Source: Strigamia acuminata
Taxonomy: Eukaryota > Arthropoda > Chilopoda > Geophilomorpha > Linotaeniidae
NCBI GenBank assembly: GCA_949358305.1
Contig: OX442314.1
Coordinates: 21,817,060 to 21,881,059, forward strand
Length of the DNA: 64,000 nucleotides
Reading direction: 5' to 3'
The notes beneath the pieces were generated by a model. That model was not told where the DNA came from and searched no databases. It worked only from the letters and a program-made list of their open reading frames with translations. This document shows, one piece after another, positions 1 through 23,542 of the stretch (its first letter is position 1; each line of letters opens with the position of its first letter). The translations under genes and the position numbers were made by a program.

Positions 1-887
1 AGTTATGCTGATATGCACTATGATAATTAAATTGAAAGAAATAAAGAAAAAATTTCAACTTTATCCAATTTTTATGCTAATCTTAACTTGTCAACAACAA
101 ACATTTCGCAAAAAGCAGCAAGAAATCATTGATGCTCAAGCACAGCATAATAATGCAGTTTCTTACTCAACACAAAACTAAGGAGTTACAATGACGTCAC
201 GATGACTCAGCAACTCAATTAATTACCCATAACCCCACTTGTGAACCAAAATCGAAACTCATTTCTTGTCAGGTGTCATATACCACCAAACAAAGGGAGA
301 AAAATCAGGAAAGTTTAGAGGAATTTGGTGTTCTAAAATACCTCGTAATATTAATCAATTTTTTAAGATTTTGGCTAAAACTAATATCGACGTTCGTAAT
401 TTAATTGATTTTCTTTTGATCAACAGGTACAAGTAGGTACAACGACCGCGCGGACCAATTTACGTACCAGTCTCAAAGACGAGAGAGAATCTTTGTTTGG
501 ACAACAATTGTAAGTGTAACATGGGATGAATTCCTGAGGTTGGTACGATGAAATCTGTTGATTAGAGCGTCGAGCGATCAGTTGAGTAATCAGATCGGGA
601 TAAGTGCATCAAAACTAGAAATGAAAAAATGATGATCGTTGATCGGGAGTAGGACTTCGAAATAAAAATTAGACACGAATATCAATAAAAAATTAATTTC
701 CAACATTCCACATCAGAAAATCCGTTCGAGTTCTCAAAGTTTAGTAATCACCACAGCCATCCGATTAGAAATGGCGCCTTTTATCTTTCACCACCAGGGT
801 GCACTTTCAACAGGACAATAATTTTACTAAAACTCTTTCCACATTCAAGAAATAAATTAAAGAAAAATAAATTATTTATGAAAATAG
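1..887. other. No gene recognised
   Basis: AT-rich sequence upstream of the first ORF. I see no exon with convincing coding character and no repeat. It may contain the promoter and 5' UTR of the gene that starts at 888. Confidence 0.5.
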
Positions 888-1934
888 ATGTCCCATCAAC
901 ATGGCCTAGGAATCGATCGAGAAAACCGAAAACGACCCGCTGTATTCTATTATAGAGAGTTGGATGACAACAAAGACAGGGCCAAATTTCGACGAACTCG
1001 CTTCAGATCTCGTGAAAGGACGACGTTATCACAAGTAGAAGGAACACCCACACCATCACGTGGCCAAGGAATCCCACAATTTACATCATCGTTTCATGAG
1101 CGCGCCCCTAAATTCGTCTATGGGAATGCTGAACCCAGCATATTAGCATACACCGTGACGAATAGCTCCCTACGACAGTCGAGGGCCACTCCTGCTGATA
1201 ACAATCCGCACTTCACTACGACCAACACCAAACCGATTGAAGCCATTCAAGAGAACGCCTCACTACATGAATGTATGGAAGTTCCAGTTGTTGCTGATAG
1301 TCCATTTGAACAGGAGCAGAAAGTCCATTTGCCTGCATCGCTCGAAGACTATAAGGAGGAGGCACTTGACGAGAAAAAACAGTTTAAGGAATCTGAGTTG
1401 ACGGGAATACACAAATCCGCCTTACAAGTGGCATCAAGAAGACGGACTCCAACTCCCTCATTTGGCGATACTGACCCGTTTGAACCTTCCGAGTGGTTCC
1501 AACGTGCTCGTGAATTTATAAGAGTGGTAGCAATTTATGTTTATGACTTAAGTTATTTAATTTCTGAAGTGGCTCATCAATTTGATGATATTACTCCTTT
1601 GATCAATTTATTACGTGAGGCACAAACCCTGGTGTTAGCCGAGACCCGCATCCACCCACTTTTTAACGTTCGCTGTGACGTCTGGGACGAAGGTGTATTA
1701 CGTGTACATCGGGCTTATGGCTTTTATGTAAAATTTTGGAGAGATAAGTTACCTTTCGCCTACACCTTGGATTCCAACCTTTACTTGGAGTCGCTTTACG
1801 AATATGAGCTAACTTATGACCAAAAACCATTCAGAAAAATTGCAATACCACCGAACTTCCTCGACGAGGAAATACCATGCAGATGTAAATGGTGCACCAT
1901 CTTACGTTTGAAAAAGACTCCGGCTAAAGCCTGA
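888..1934 (+). CDS. Intronless orphan protein, 348 aa
   Basis: A single uninterrupted ORF of 348 codons in an otherwise intron-rich region. I do not recognise the family. The N-terminal half (residues 1-200) is basic then polar and looks disordered, with Arg-rich stretches near residues 33-45 and TPTPS-type motifs near 53 and 189. The C-terminal part (about 205-348) looks folded: helical, aromatic-rich, with a YVYDLSYLISEVAH segment and a closing Cys cluster CRCKWC near residue 336. No signal peptide or membrane segment is visible. The GC content is higher than the flanks, which supports real coding. The lack of introns would fit a retrogene or a mobile-element-derived ORF, but I see no target-site duplication or poly-A tract to prove it. 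Confidence 0.65.
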   Translation: MSHQHGLGIDRENRKRPAVFYYRELDDNKDRAKFRRTRFRSRERTTLSQVEGTPTPSRGQGIPQFTSSFHERAPKFVYGNAEPSILAYTVTNSSLRQSRATPADNNPHFTTTNTKPIEAIQENASLHECMEVPVVADSPFEQEQKVHLPASLEDYKEEALDEKKQFKESELTGIHKSALQVASRRRTPTPSFGDTDPFEPSEWFQRAREFIRVVAIYVYDLSYLISEVAHQFDDITPLINLLREAQTLVLAETRIHPLFNVRCDVWDEGVLRVHRAYGFYVKFWRDKLPFAYTLDSNLYLESLYEYELTYDQKPFRKIAIPPNFLDEEIPCRCKWCTILRLKKTPAKA

Positions 1935-2502
1935 AATAGAAACGTCACTTTTTTGGAATTGACAGGAATGATTTTGCAATTTGTTGTATGGTAGTTAAAC
2001 AGTTTTAAATGAATAATTTGTGTTGAGTCTGCAATTTTTTTTAGGGTTTTGTGCTGTTTAATTTTTCCTAAACTAAGTTTTTTTTTCCATCTTCTCTGTA
2101 TCAATGGCTAAAAAATGTTTATTTTAAATTTATATAATCAGTGTGAAAATCAAAATTGAAAAAAAAAATAAAGATAAAACCAATTTTATGCTAGGAAAGT
2201 TTAGAAATTTTTATGTCGTGAATGCATTCGATTACACGGAAACTGTTACCGGATATTATTGATATTGAAGAAAACAAACAGGATGCTACAAGTCATTTTT
2301 TTAATAACAGATTTAGTCTAAGTTATTGTTCTTTGAAGAAATTGGTGTGAGAAGGTGAGTACAGCTGTTTGTAAAATTAAATTAATTACTAAATTAAAAT
2401 TAGATGATGCAATTTACAAATGTATCGTGGGTGGATCGCTTTTTCGACATTCACTATAAATTATTTTTGGGGTTTAACTGGTATTAATTCAGTAACTCTA
2501 AT
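1935..2502. other. Intergenic; probable 5' UTR exon of next gene
   Basis: AT-rich spacer. A good donor (AAG|GTGAGTAC) at 2354/2355 could end a non-coding first exon that splices to the acceptor at 2724-2725, just upstream of the next start codon. No other gene is seen. Confidence 0.35.
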
Positions 2503-2637
2503 CAAGGGCGGATCCAGAAAATGTACAAGGAGATGTCCATTTTGGTTCAACTTTTCACACAAAAATTTAATGTTTTTGGCCAAAAATTGAAAGTTATTAG
2601 TCAATTTTTGGTCTTAAAAATGAAGGATCTGTCCCTG
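2503..2637. mobile_element. Short decayed MITE with imperfect TIRs
   Basis: The left end CAAGGGCGGATCC (from 2503) is matched by the reverse complement of the right end GGATCTGTCCCTG (to 2637). The 135-bp length and the CA(G/A)GGGCGGATCC-type end resemble hAT-type MITEs. The flanking 8-mers (2495-2502 and 2638-2645) do not match, so the insertion is old or the boundaries are slightly off. It lies in the presumed 5' UTR intron of the gene at 2727. Confidence 0.45.
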
Positions 2638-2726
2638 ATTTCTGTAGTTATGAACAAAGGGTGAAAATAAATTCTGGCTTGGCGAGGCGTAGCAGCAGTG
2701 TTAACAATGTTTTATTATCTTGCAGA

Positions 2727-3197
2727 ATGGAGCAAGAGCATTCAGTAGATCAAAATAAAGATGCTAAAGAAACTCAAGAAGTAATCCCTTCAGACAATAA
2801 AATACCAACAATTACCATAGCAGGTGCAGATGAGGAAAACCTCTCATTGTCCACAACTGGCGAAACAGAGGGAGAAGAAAGTTCAATACCTACAACTAAC
2901 GAAACAGTTGAAGTCATTTCAATACCCACAACTAACGAAACCGTAGAAGATAGTTCAATTCCCAGAACAGAAGCAGAAGCAGACGCCATTTCAATAGCTA
3001 ATGAAGCAGAAGTTGAGAACAGTAAAATAGGAGAAGAAAATATTCCACTGGCCACAACCGAAGAAGAAGAGAAAAAAATTTCATTGACCACAACTGAAAC
3101 GGAAGAAAAAGCCACCATAATTGGACCAGCACCAAAGCCATTGATTTACAACCTTGTGAAACGATCGCACAGACCTAAAGGTATACATCAGATGTAA
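2727..3197 (+). CDS. Acidic, Thr/Glu-rich low-complexity protein, 156 aa
   Basis: The start is placed at the first in-frame ATG, two bases after a strong acceptor (TATCTTGCAG, AG at 2724-2725). The ORF continues upstream but is then intronic. The protein is almost wholly low-complexity, with imperfect repeats of SIPTTNETVE (about residues 52-80) and Glu/Thr-rich variants, then a short basic C terminus containing LVKRSHRPKG. No signal peptide or domain is visible. An AATAAA overlaps the stop region (near 3195). The function is unknown, and an intrinsically disordered regulator or scaffold is only a guess. Confidence 0.6.
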   Translation: MEQEHSVDQNKDAKETQEVIPSDNKIPTITIAGADEENLSLSTTGETEGEESSIPTTNETVEVISIPTTNETVEDSSIPRTEAEADAISIANEAEVENSKIGEENIPLATTEEEEKKISLTTTETEEKATIIGPAPKPLIYNLVKRSHRPKGIHQM

Positions 3198-3908
3198 ATA
3201 AACCTCTCGCCAGAGATTTATTTACTAATCTAGTTTGGGAGAGAAAACAAGGAACAATAAGCTTCTGTTAGTTTCAATTTAGTCGGATAGATGGAGCCAC
3301 TTACGATTGCTTTTATTCAGTGTCAATGGAATAACTTATTTAAAATCTTTGTTACTTTACGTAGTGATAAAAATTACAAATGAACAAAGATGTGTCACTT
3401 TTCCTCCATTTATATTTTGGCAGTGGCAGTGGCACATCTTAATGTGGCAAATTCGAGGAACAAAATCTAAGTTCAAGTGAAAAATAAAAGTAAAAAGTAC
3501 GGAGCATTATTTGAGACATTTTTATAAATTGCCCCTTTTTTCACCGAATTTGCAACGTAAAGAAACAAGAACGGATTATATGTACTCTAGAATCAATCGG
3601 ATAAAAACTAAAAATCTGCAAATATATTAGAATAACTATTGTAAACCATAACTACATTCATTAATAAAACCGCCAAAAAATGAAAGTAAAAAGTGTTTTC
3701 CACCATACAATTTAAAAAACAAAATATAATAAACGAAAATAATGAAAATGTTCCGCAGAAATGACTCAGGATATTCTTTCGTAATAAGCTTGAATTGCGT
3801 TAAAAGGTCAAACAAATGACATATTAGGACGGTGAAAAATTGTTACATATAAACCTCCGTACTGTGGATGCAATTTCCTTACGTGAACTCATACTGCCAT
3901 CTGCTGCC
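3198..3908. other. Intergenic, AT-rich
   Basis: No gene seen. It must hold the polyadenylation region of the preceding gene and the promoter and 5' UTR of parvin. Nothing else is recognised. Confidence 0.5.
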
Positions 3909-5672
3909 ATGGCATCACCAAGACCAAAGTCTCCTCGTCCCCCATCTACTCCGCAACGGCAGAAAAAGGATGACTCGTTTTTAGAATTTATCGGTACTTT
4001 AGGTCGAAAGAAGAAAATAAAGGAAGGTAAAACGCTTCGTAGACAAGTAGAATTATCAAATTGTTTGCTATTTCTAAATGTTTTGACCCAACCCACTTGC
4101 ACTATTTACGTCCATTTCCTGCCCTAATAAGGTAATCAGTAAGTTGAGCTACATGACCAATAAAATGTTTTAATTTTCAGTTCAAGAAGTACAAGATGAA
4201 GGCAAAGATGCTATTGATTCACCTGGAAGTCCAACGTCTCCAGATTTACCTCCGCAGGAGTATATTTTGGGTAAAAAGAAATGTTAAAAACTGATTTTTA
4301 TTTATTTTGATGTAAAAATATTTGTTTTTTATTTTTATTAGATGAAAATGAGGAACGATCGATGATTGAACCGCAATCATATCTGGATCCGAAATTAAAG
4401 GAACTGATGGCTGTTCTTATGGAATGGATAAACGATGAATTAGCTTCGCAGCGAATTATTATCAAGGATCTTGAGGAGGATTTGTACGATGGACAAGTCC
4501 TGCAGAAATTAATGGGTAGATAAAATTAAAATTTAAAAAAAAAAAGAGAGAGTATTATTTTATTTATTTGTTTATTTTTGTTTAGAAAAATTAACCGGTG
4601 TACGATTGGATGTTGTCGAGGTGACGCAGAACGAAGAAGGCCAGAAACAGAAATTGAAAATGGTTTTAGATGCAGTTCAAAAGTGGCTCGGACTTGGACG
4701 TTGGAGCACACAAAAATGGAGCGTGGATGGTGAGTATTTTAAATTATTTTTTTCGATGTAAATGACCAAATAAACAGGATTTTAATCTCCATTTATTCCA
4801 GCTATTCATTCGAAGAATCTTGTTGCAATATTGCATTTATTGGTTTCGCTTGCACGACATTTCCGAGCGCCCGTCAGACTGACTGAAAACGTCGTTATTA
4901 ACTTGGTGGTTGTGCAAAAAGCAGCCGGGATACTTCAAACGCGAAGAGTTCCCGAAGAAATAACGACCACATACGAGTAAGCGTTGAAAAAATGTAAAAT
5001 TATTTTTTTTTTTAAATTAATGAGTTATGTTTAAACTTTGTAGTGATCTCGGATTGCGATTTGGTAATTTTTGTTTTTAATTCGTTCGATAAAAAAAAAA
5101 TATATATATATAAATAATGTATTTAAATGTTTATCCAATCAGATAGAGATGCTTTTGACACTTTGTTCGACCATGCTCCTGATAAACTACAAGTTGTTAA
5201 AAAGTCGTTGGTTACTTTTGTCAACAAACATTTAAATAAAATCAATCTGGAAGTGAATGATCTGGACACGCAGTTTCACGACGGGGTTTATTTGATTCTA
5301 CTTTTCGGTCTTTTGGAGGGCTATTTTGTGCCTTTGCATTATTTCTACTTGACGCCAACTACGTTTGAGCAAAAGGTAATAATATTTACCTTTTAATTTT
5401 TTAATTTTTAATTAATTAGTTAATTGATTTGTGTGTTTACAGGTGCACAATGTCGCGTTTGCCTTCGAGTTGTCGCAAGATGCGGGCTTGCTCAAACCCA
5501 AAGCAAGACCAGAAGGTAAATTTTTAGAGCGAGTTATGAATATTTCTTTATTATTTTTTTTATCTAAATAATTATTTTTGTAGATGTAGTAAATGGTGAC
5601 TTGAAGTCTACTCTGCGTGTATTATACAACATGTTTACTAAGTACAAGCATTTGGAGTTGGGAACAAGATAA
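3909..5672 (+). CDS. PARVA: Parvin (actopaxin), focal-adhesion CH-domain protein
   Basis: Binds integrin-linked kinase, paxillin and F-actin in the ILK-PINCH-parvin complex at integrin adhesions. I assemble nine exons: 3909-4026, 4181-4270, 4342-4515, 4586-4729, 4802-4976, 5044-5063, 5143-5375, 5443-5515, 5584-5672. They total 1116 nt, 371 aa, essentially the length of vertebrate alpha-parvin (372). The start MASPRPKSPRPPSTPQ has the Ser-Pro-rich parvin N terminus followed by KKDDSF. CH1 spans about residues 75-190 (LYDGQVLQKL, LVALARHFRAP-like) and CH2 about 245-365 (DAFDTLFDHAPDKL, HLNKINLEV, LLEGYFVPLH). The sixth exon is only 20 nt but is required to keep frame between CH1 and CH2. All introns are GT-AG. 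There is no sign of decay. Confidence 0.96.
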
Positions 5673-6779
5673 ATACTTTAACCAGTTAAAAATATATATA
5701 CAAAGTGCATTTATCGGCAGCTAAATTAATTGGTTTTTGATGGTTTCATTGAATGGCAGTTTATCGCTGATCGATGATTGAATTGGTGGTTATTAATTTC
5801 GGCGTCTATTTGATCTTGTGGCGAAAAATTGGTAAAATACGGTAAACATGGTAGGTGCATTCAAAAGTAATTTAGACAAAACAGCATATTTATAATTTGC
5901 TTATATCGATCTAACTTTAAAAATGGAGTCTGATTTAGTTTGTTTTCAGTCGCAGTGGGTGTGCGCACAACATTTAAACAACAAAACATGTTTAAACGCA
6001 AGTTAAAGTTAGTGGTTATTTGATAAATCGTCATTTGATGAACTGTATACCATCAATGAAAATTGTAAGAAATTTAAAAAATTATAATAATAATTTTTTA
6101 AAATTTTTTATTTTTATTTTTATTAATTTTTTTAAGCCTAAAATACTAAATAACATCAGATTGATTGCCAAAATAAATTTGTATAAAGTATTATATATGA
6201 ATAACAAGGAATGAAATATACAATTTTTACAGAAAATTATACTGATGAAACATTCTATATTATATTATATTACATAAATTCTATTTATCTAATAATTAAA
6301 GAGATTTAAAAATGTTGCCAAAACAATTTTTCCTTTTGTTAGATTTTCAGGAATTTCTTTAATCATCTCATTTTTCGTCTGTTTCTAAGGCAACAAATAC
6401 CATTCTTCGAAATGTTTCCTTAGAAATAACAGAAAACAAGTACTGTATTTTGATAAATATTGCCTTTTATTGCTGAGATTAAATTTCATTAATGATGTAT
6501 AATATTTGTTGTATTTTCAAAAATTGAATTAATTTTTTCTCCAAAAAGAAAACAAACTCCATTCAAATTGGCTGGGATAAAATAAAAATAAATTCGTAAG
6601 TCAAGCGTACTTTAAACAAAATAAAATTTCAACAAAAAATTCCCGAGCCACGAGAAAAAAAGATTCGACGAAGAGTTGGAGTTGGTTTTAAAAAGAAAAG
6701 AAGAAAGAAAAAAAATCCTTGAATAACATAACTGTGTGTCTTTTTTTTTATTCCGTGGTTGAAAGAGTCGTGATTGGTG

Positions 6780-6969
6780 AACGATGTGTAGTAACGTCAT
6801 GACTTCGCCCACCCGGTGCGCAGAAATATGCGCAATGGTCGGGTGCGTTGTCCAGATTCTTTGTGTCATTCTTAGCATACCAAGGAGCGAGTATACTTGA
6901 AAATTGGCGAGGAAAAAGTGAGCAAATAGCGAGTAAAGTAGACCAAGAACTGTTTCAACTTTAAGATAG
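6780..6969 (+). promoter_or_regulatory. Candidate promoter and non-coding first exon of TEAD
   Basis: A locally GC-richer block with a CRE-like half-palindrome (taacgtcatgac, about 6792) ends in a consensus donor (GATAG|GTAAGTAC, intron from 6970). No ATG-started coding frame fits. I infer a 5' UTR exon because the next plus-strand gene needs upstream non-coding exons. RNA data would decide. Confidence 0.25.
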
Positions 6970-9126
6970 GTAAGTACACAAGAAGGGTTATGCGATTACG
7001 GTGGAAAAAAAGGGTGACATGCGAAGGAAATCGCGATCGGAATGATCGAAATGTACGCTGGCATTTACCACATATTTGGCGTGTTTGGGCCGCAACATCC
7101 GGGGTCCGAGCGATTTCAGGGAACTTGAGCCACATTTTACACTCGAATTATTCTTCTACTGTTGGGAGTTGATAATTGAAATCGTAACAAATCACATTTT
7201 GATGGATTATCACATTTATTCAATCGTTTTTATTTTATTTTGTTTTGCGGAAAAAGATACGTTTGTTTACATGGTGAAAAGATTGAGGATATGCGTGCGT
7301 TGGTGCTTTCAAAGTGCTATTGAGTAATTGAAATCTTTATCACTAGGATATTTTTATTTTATTTTGTTTTATTTTATTTTATTTTTTGGGTTTTTATGAT
7401 TTTACGTGATATTTCCACATTTTAGTGGTGATATTCCATTTGGATGTGAAAATATTTATTTATTTCTTTATGTTTTTTTTTAAAATGATTACCGGTAACT
7501 GAAATTTTCAAATAATTTTGTGCTGTTGTTATCCGCCTTTTCCGTTTACCCGTAGTGTCCCGTGTAAGCCTAGCGCTTACGCAACGGCCATCGCGTCGTT
7601 TTTTCGAGTTAAAAATGGTTTAATTATGAGTTTAATAGGTTTGAGGTGGTCTCGGTTGAGTTTGGTTGTGGAAATAGAAATTTAAGAGAAAATTGTTTGT
7701 TTTCAAACAGTTGTAACAGCTCGCCCTCCACGTTTGCCGTGATCTCGATGCCTGTTGCTTCTTCCATGGCGAAATTTAAAGTTGCTTTTGTTTTCTACTT
7801 TTGGCCAGTTTTGCACAAATTCAATTCCATTTTTTCAACGGAATTTCATACCACAATTTATTGATAAATTCAAGAAACAAATGAAAGATTTTTTTTTGTT
7901 CAATTTGATAGTTGCTTTTTTCTTTTTCTAAAAAAAAAAGATCGAAATAAATCAAAATTTGATGATCAAATAACATTGAAACTTGATGTTTCAACATTTA
8001 ATCGATAATTGAAAGAAAAATACCCTTTCTTAAATTGTTAATTAAACATTTTAGAATGATAAAAAAAATATTATTGTCTTTTTCAACTTGTAAATCTCTG
8101 AAATGAAATGAAGATTTATGACACCTTTTATGGTTCTTGAGAGAGGGAAAAGAAAGTAATTAGACGATAACCAAAATTTATTAGACTTAATCTAATCCCC
8201 CAAAAAATAAATATAAATAAAAATGACTTGATGAACAAAAGCAAGAGAGGGCGAAATAAAATAAAAATGGAGAAGTAAAAATTTTGATCCAAATAAATTA
8301 CGAGCAATTTAACAATTCACTGTTACTAAAACAGGAAGTGGATGAGACAGTTGTCAACAATAGCCATTGAAATGGATATAAAAAATTATATCCAACTCTC
8401 CTTCCCCTTGTTCAATCGTATAAAAGTCTCCCCTATTTCTTTGTACATCATCTTTTCAATTTATAATCTGGCATTTCCTGTTGGGACAGGTTATTATCTC
8501 TTAAGATTGTTCTGTTCTGTTCACCTGTCTGACAGGTGGCAAGAAACTGTTGAGAAAATAGAAAATTAAATAGATATTTATTATTTACTTTTTACCTCAT
8601 TTGTAGGAATTTGTTTAAAGTTAAATTAACGGTGGTGACACAAAATGTTAGATCGACGGCGATCGTGCTTTCATGCGGGCGAGGGTTGACTCGCTGCGGC
8701 CAACGGAGGGAAACTCCGTACAAAGTTTTAAAAAATATTTTTCCGATTTTTAGACAGAGAAATTTTTTGCAATTTCAATTGGTATAGTTTGGATTGTTTT
8801 TTGTTTTTTGAAACAAGCCTCACCCATTTTTTTTTTTTAAAAAAAAGCTAGTTACCCAGCGAGCAAAGTCAATCCGGATCTGTTGTGTAATTGTTTTCTT
8901 AGAATCCAGTTTTAAAAGGGTTGTTTAGTCTCAAGTTTTGGAATCTCGTTTCAAATTGGAGAGATCAATTTCCTACACTTGTGGAAAGCTTTAATTATTT
9001 TTTTTTTTTTAAATTTATTTTTTTTTTTTGTCAATTTTTTATTTTTACCAAAACCATCTGCTTCACGTTTGAAAAAATGTGTAATATTGCTGTTAATGAC
9101 CCTGGATTCTCAGTTTTATTTAAAAG

Positions 9127-9152
9127 TAATAATAATAATAATAATAATAATA
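9127..9152. repeat. (AAT)n microsatellite
   Basis: About nine tandem AAT units in the gene-poor region upstream of TEAD. Polymorphic in length in most genomes; no functional claim. Confidence 0.85.
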
Positions 9153-12100
9153 AAAAGCAACAAAAAAATCCAACTAATTTCATATTCATAAAACAGAAAG
9201 TTGCTTCTTCTCAAATGAGCGAAAAAACCAAAATGGAGGTGTTTTTTTTTTCGTATTTTTTTTCACCATGTTGCACCTGTTGCTGTTTATACATCACAGG
9301 GTCAGTGAGGTGAGTGTGGGAAAGTGTAGCTTGGGGCTAGTTGAGTGAGATTGAGTGTCCCATTTGTTCACTCTACCTTTAAAATGGGTTAAGTTCAACT
9401 GAAGCTCAACAAATCTCTCCATTTCTTTAATAATGGCTCAATTTTATTCACAATGCATACTTCACTTTATGTTAATTGTCTTGTTTTTTGGTCAATAAAT
9501 TCTTGCTCCATGCACAAACCCAGATGGTTTATGGATTGTAATTAAGTAATTTTAATTTCAGTTTAGTCATGGCTGAAGGATTTTAGTGGTCGAGTTTTTT
9601 CCCCTCTTTAATTTCCCGAGCCAAATTTGTGGTGAAATTTAGCTTTTAAAACTCGTTTTGGCTTCTTTAAATGATTGTGTAGAGGGTGGGTAGCAAAGCA
9701 AAGATGGGGTCCAGGCCTGAACAAGTTCAACAGGAACTTGTTGAGTCATACTCGGTGACTCATTCGGGTCACATGACTCTACTCGTAAAATACTATTAGA
9801 TTAAAAATAAAAAATATCTCGAGTGTGTTTACGATGACAAAAAAGTGTTTGTTTTGTTTTAGGGGGAAGTGGGGTGAAATTTGCATTTAATCAGGTGTTA
9901 AATGAATTCGAGGAGATTTGAGCACTGTTATTAAGTGTAAACATTGATGTCGATATCCTTGTGAAACGGAAGTTGTTTGATTCCAATCTCGAGTGTACTG
10001 GTTGGGCTTGAGGCTTGAGTTGCCCTTTCCTTTTAAACTGCCCTCTGGATAGAGAAATAGGAAAAATTTGCTCAAATATATTTCTGTATTATTTTTTTTT
10101 TATGTAATTTAAATCAGGCGCCATTAAATTTGGGATTTTTTTTTCAAATTATAATGAAACTGTCTGACTTGTTGGTTAATTAAAGGAGTGTGGATTTAGT
10201 TATTATGTTGGGGGGGTCAAAGCTAGAGGTTATGGGAAGAAAATTTGTTTTCCTGAATTAAACCAGCGCTATGAATAAGATTCTTCATTAGAATATTTTG
10301 AAGCGAAACTTCTTTACAAATGATCCGAAAGAAGCAACGACGAGATCAGGGACTACTCGTAGCTAAGATTGGAGTCAAGACTGATCTTTTCTTGTTTTAG
10401 TTATCATAAACCAAAGAAATGTATAATATTAAACCTATAATTGAGAAGTTTCACTACTATTGGGTGGTCGTATACGCACACACACTTTTTTCTCTTAATT
10501 TTAATAATCTGTTTTGATCATTATGAAGTCTCAAAAGGTTCTAAAAATAGTGAAAGAGATGAACAACAATAAGTTAAAATTTGCTATTTTTATTGCAGTC
10601 TGTAATTTGTATCAGAAATAATAGATGATTATGGACGTTAAAATGAATTTCTATAGCATCGATTGTGATTATTTACTCGGTAATGGTACATCAAAATTGC
10701 AACCAGTAATCATTAAAGATTTTTTGAGAAGTTAACCAATAATTTCACAATGAGAAATTACAGTGCAGCAGATTAAAATATTTTTTGTTCCACTAAGCTG
10801 AAGATGAAAATGAAATTCAAACAAACGGCGAATGAAACGGAACAAATCAATTGTTGCCATCTAGCGGCGTGCAAACAGACTAAAAGTAATGGAAACGAAT
10901 TGCAAATGGTGCATGCAAGTTTACAGTAGAATAGATCCTGCCGTCAAGCGACGAATCTCCTTCCCCGTCTCCGAGGAAAAGTTAAAGAATTCCTTTCGCG
11001 AATTGAAGCGGAAATGTTGTGCTATTCGTATTCATTCGACGTTTCCGCTTCTCTATGGCGACCAATTGAATGGAGAAAAATTATGAAATAAAAACAACTT
11101 TTGTCCAATATTCTAAAGAATGTTTTCATTAATTCCATATCGCCCCAGCTTAAGGGAGGCTTCTGTATTTTTAAATAATGCGTGGGAGCGAGTGAGTCAT
11201 CATTGAAGCGGCCATTTGTATTTCCCTCCCGCTGGGTTGGTTGGAGAGACCAAAGGGATTTTTTGTTATGATAATGCGAGATGAAATGTTTCGTAATTAG
11301 TTTTAAGTTTTTCTTTATTTGAAGATTTTTATGGAAGAATTATTCATCTGAATTCTGAACATGGCTTCATAGAAGGAGTGATTAAATAGCGTTTGCTCAA
11401 GTTATTTAGATTCTTGCGTGATTAATGGACGATGCATTAAAAGCTCGGTGAAAGTTAGAATTTGTGTAATTATGCTCACAGTTACTGTCAACATTGACAA
11501 ATTAATGTAGAGATTTTTTTCGGATGAGTTCTGGATTGATGTTAGGAGTTAAGTGAAATGAAATGAGTTATTTAATAGTTGCGACTGTAATTAGTGGAAT
11601 ATTTAATATATTGTGCCTTAATGGCTTTTTGTTTATATTTACAGTTTTTAGTTTTTGTTTTCATTAAAGGGGTGGGGTTACAAGGCTTTGACCAATATCA
11701 TAATTATCCGATATTTCTGTCAAATTATTATTTTTAAATATAATAAGTTTAAACAGATGATGTTTGTTGATGTTTTAAAAATAATTTATTTAGATAAAAT
11801 ACCCAGGTAAATTTTTAATGTAATTTAAAAGATGTAATTTAAAATCTGCTTAGCTTTTCTGCAATTTGCGCTTATAATTTCTTCTTGATTGCAAGCAGCA
11901 ATATCAGTCAATAAAACGTGCAGATCTGCGCATTTAGTTATGTCGGACGATATGATGTAAACTTTGCATCATGTCGGCCATGCGTTTTGATAAATTAGAA
12001 ATATTTGTATCGGTCAAACCCTAGTATAAAATGTTTTGGAAGGGAATGAAATTTGTTTGACAGGCAGGTTTTTCTGGACTAGAGAAAAGAAGTGAAATTT

Positions 12101-12800
12101 TTCACCAGTTCGATCCTGGTTTTATCAAGATTGACTCACTAGATATTTTATGGCAGTTAGATACTAGTTTGATCAAGATTGATTGACTGTATATAGAAAG
12201 AGTTAAGGGTGAGAGAAAAACACGCTGAAAAAAAATGTGTTTGCATTTCTATTTCTTCTTCATTTCATTTTCTGGCTGTGAAAAATGATTTTTCAAATGT
12301 TTTCAATGAAAACAGAAAATGAAATTGTGTCGAAATCGCTGAATTATTTCATTTTTTCTCATCTCCTTTAATTAAAGTTCTGAATACAAACGCTTTATTA
12401 TTTATAATTAAACTTTTTTTTTTGTTCCCCTAGCTTTTTAAACATGTAGATTGTCTGAAAAATTAAATCAAATTAAAAGCCAAGACACAAACGTTTTTTA
12501 CTTTGCGGTCATCATCAGGTTTCATGTGTTTTTTTACTGCAGAAACCCTTCGACTTTTCCATCTGCAGTAAGCAGTGTAATGACCACCTAGAGGGTACAT
12601 TTAAGCGCTATTTTTAAGTGTTCACTTGAAAATACTACTTAAGAACTTTAATTCAGCATAATTTTAAGCGCATTTAAAATTCAAATTGCAATTTACTCGT
12701 GTCCGATGCCGTGAAAATGGGTTTAAACCTTTGAATTTTTGTTTTTTTTCTCATCGTTTACAGGTAAAGATATCTCATTTGGTTCCACCAACCCATCAAA

Positions 12801-23542
<10,742 letters not shown>

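Larger units (their letters stand above)
5673..12763. other. Large gene-poor stretch; probable TEAD promoter and 5' introns
   Basis: About 7 kb of AT-rich sequence with only short ORFs of non-coding character. GC-richer islands near 6780-6970 and 8640-8720 could be non-coding first exons of TEAD. I see no protein family, tRNA or rRNA here. Homopolymer T/A runs, TTTTA-type low complexity (7345-7390) and an AAT microsatellite (9127-9152) occur. Confidence 0.4.

Noticed and set aside
7565-7585. Hairpin GTAAGC/GCTTAC
   Set aside because: Only a 6-bp stem; expected by chance in 64 kb.
10889-11086. 65-codon ORF with Cys/Lys-rich start
   Set aside because: Short, no splice context, no recognised family; likely chance.
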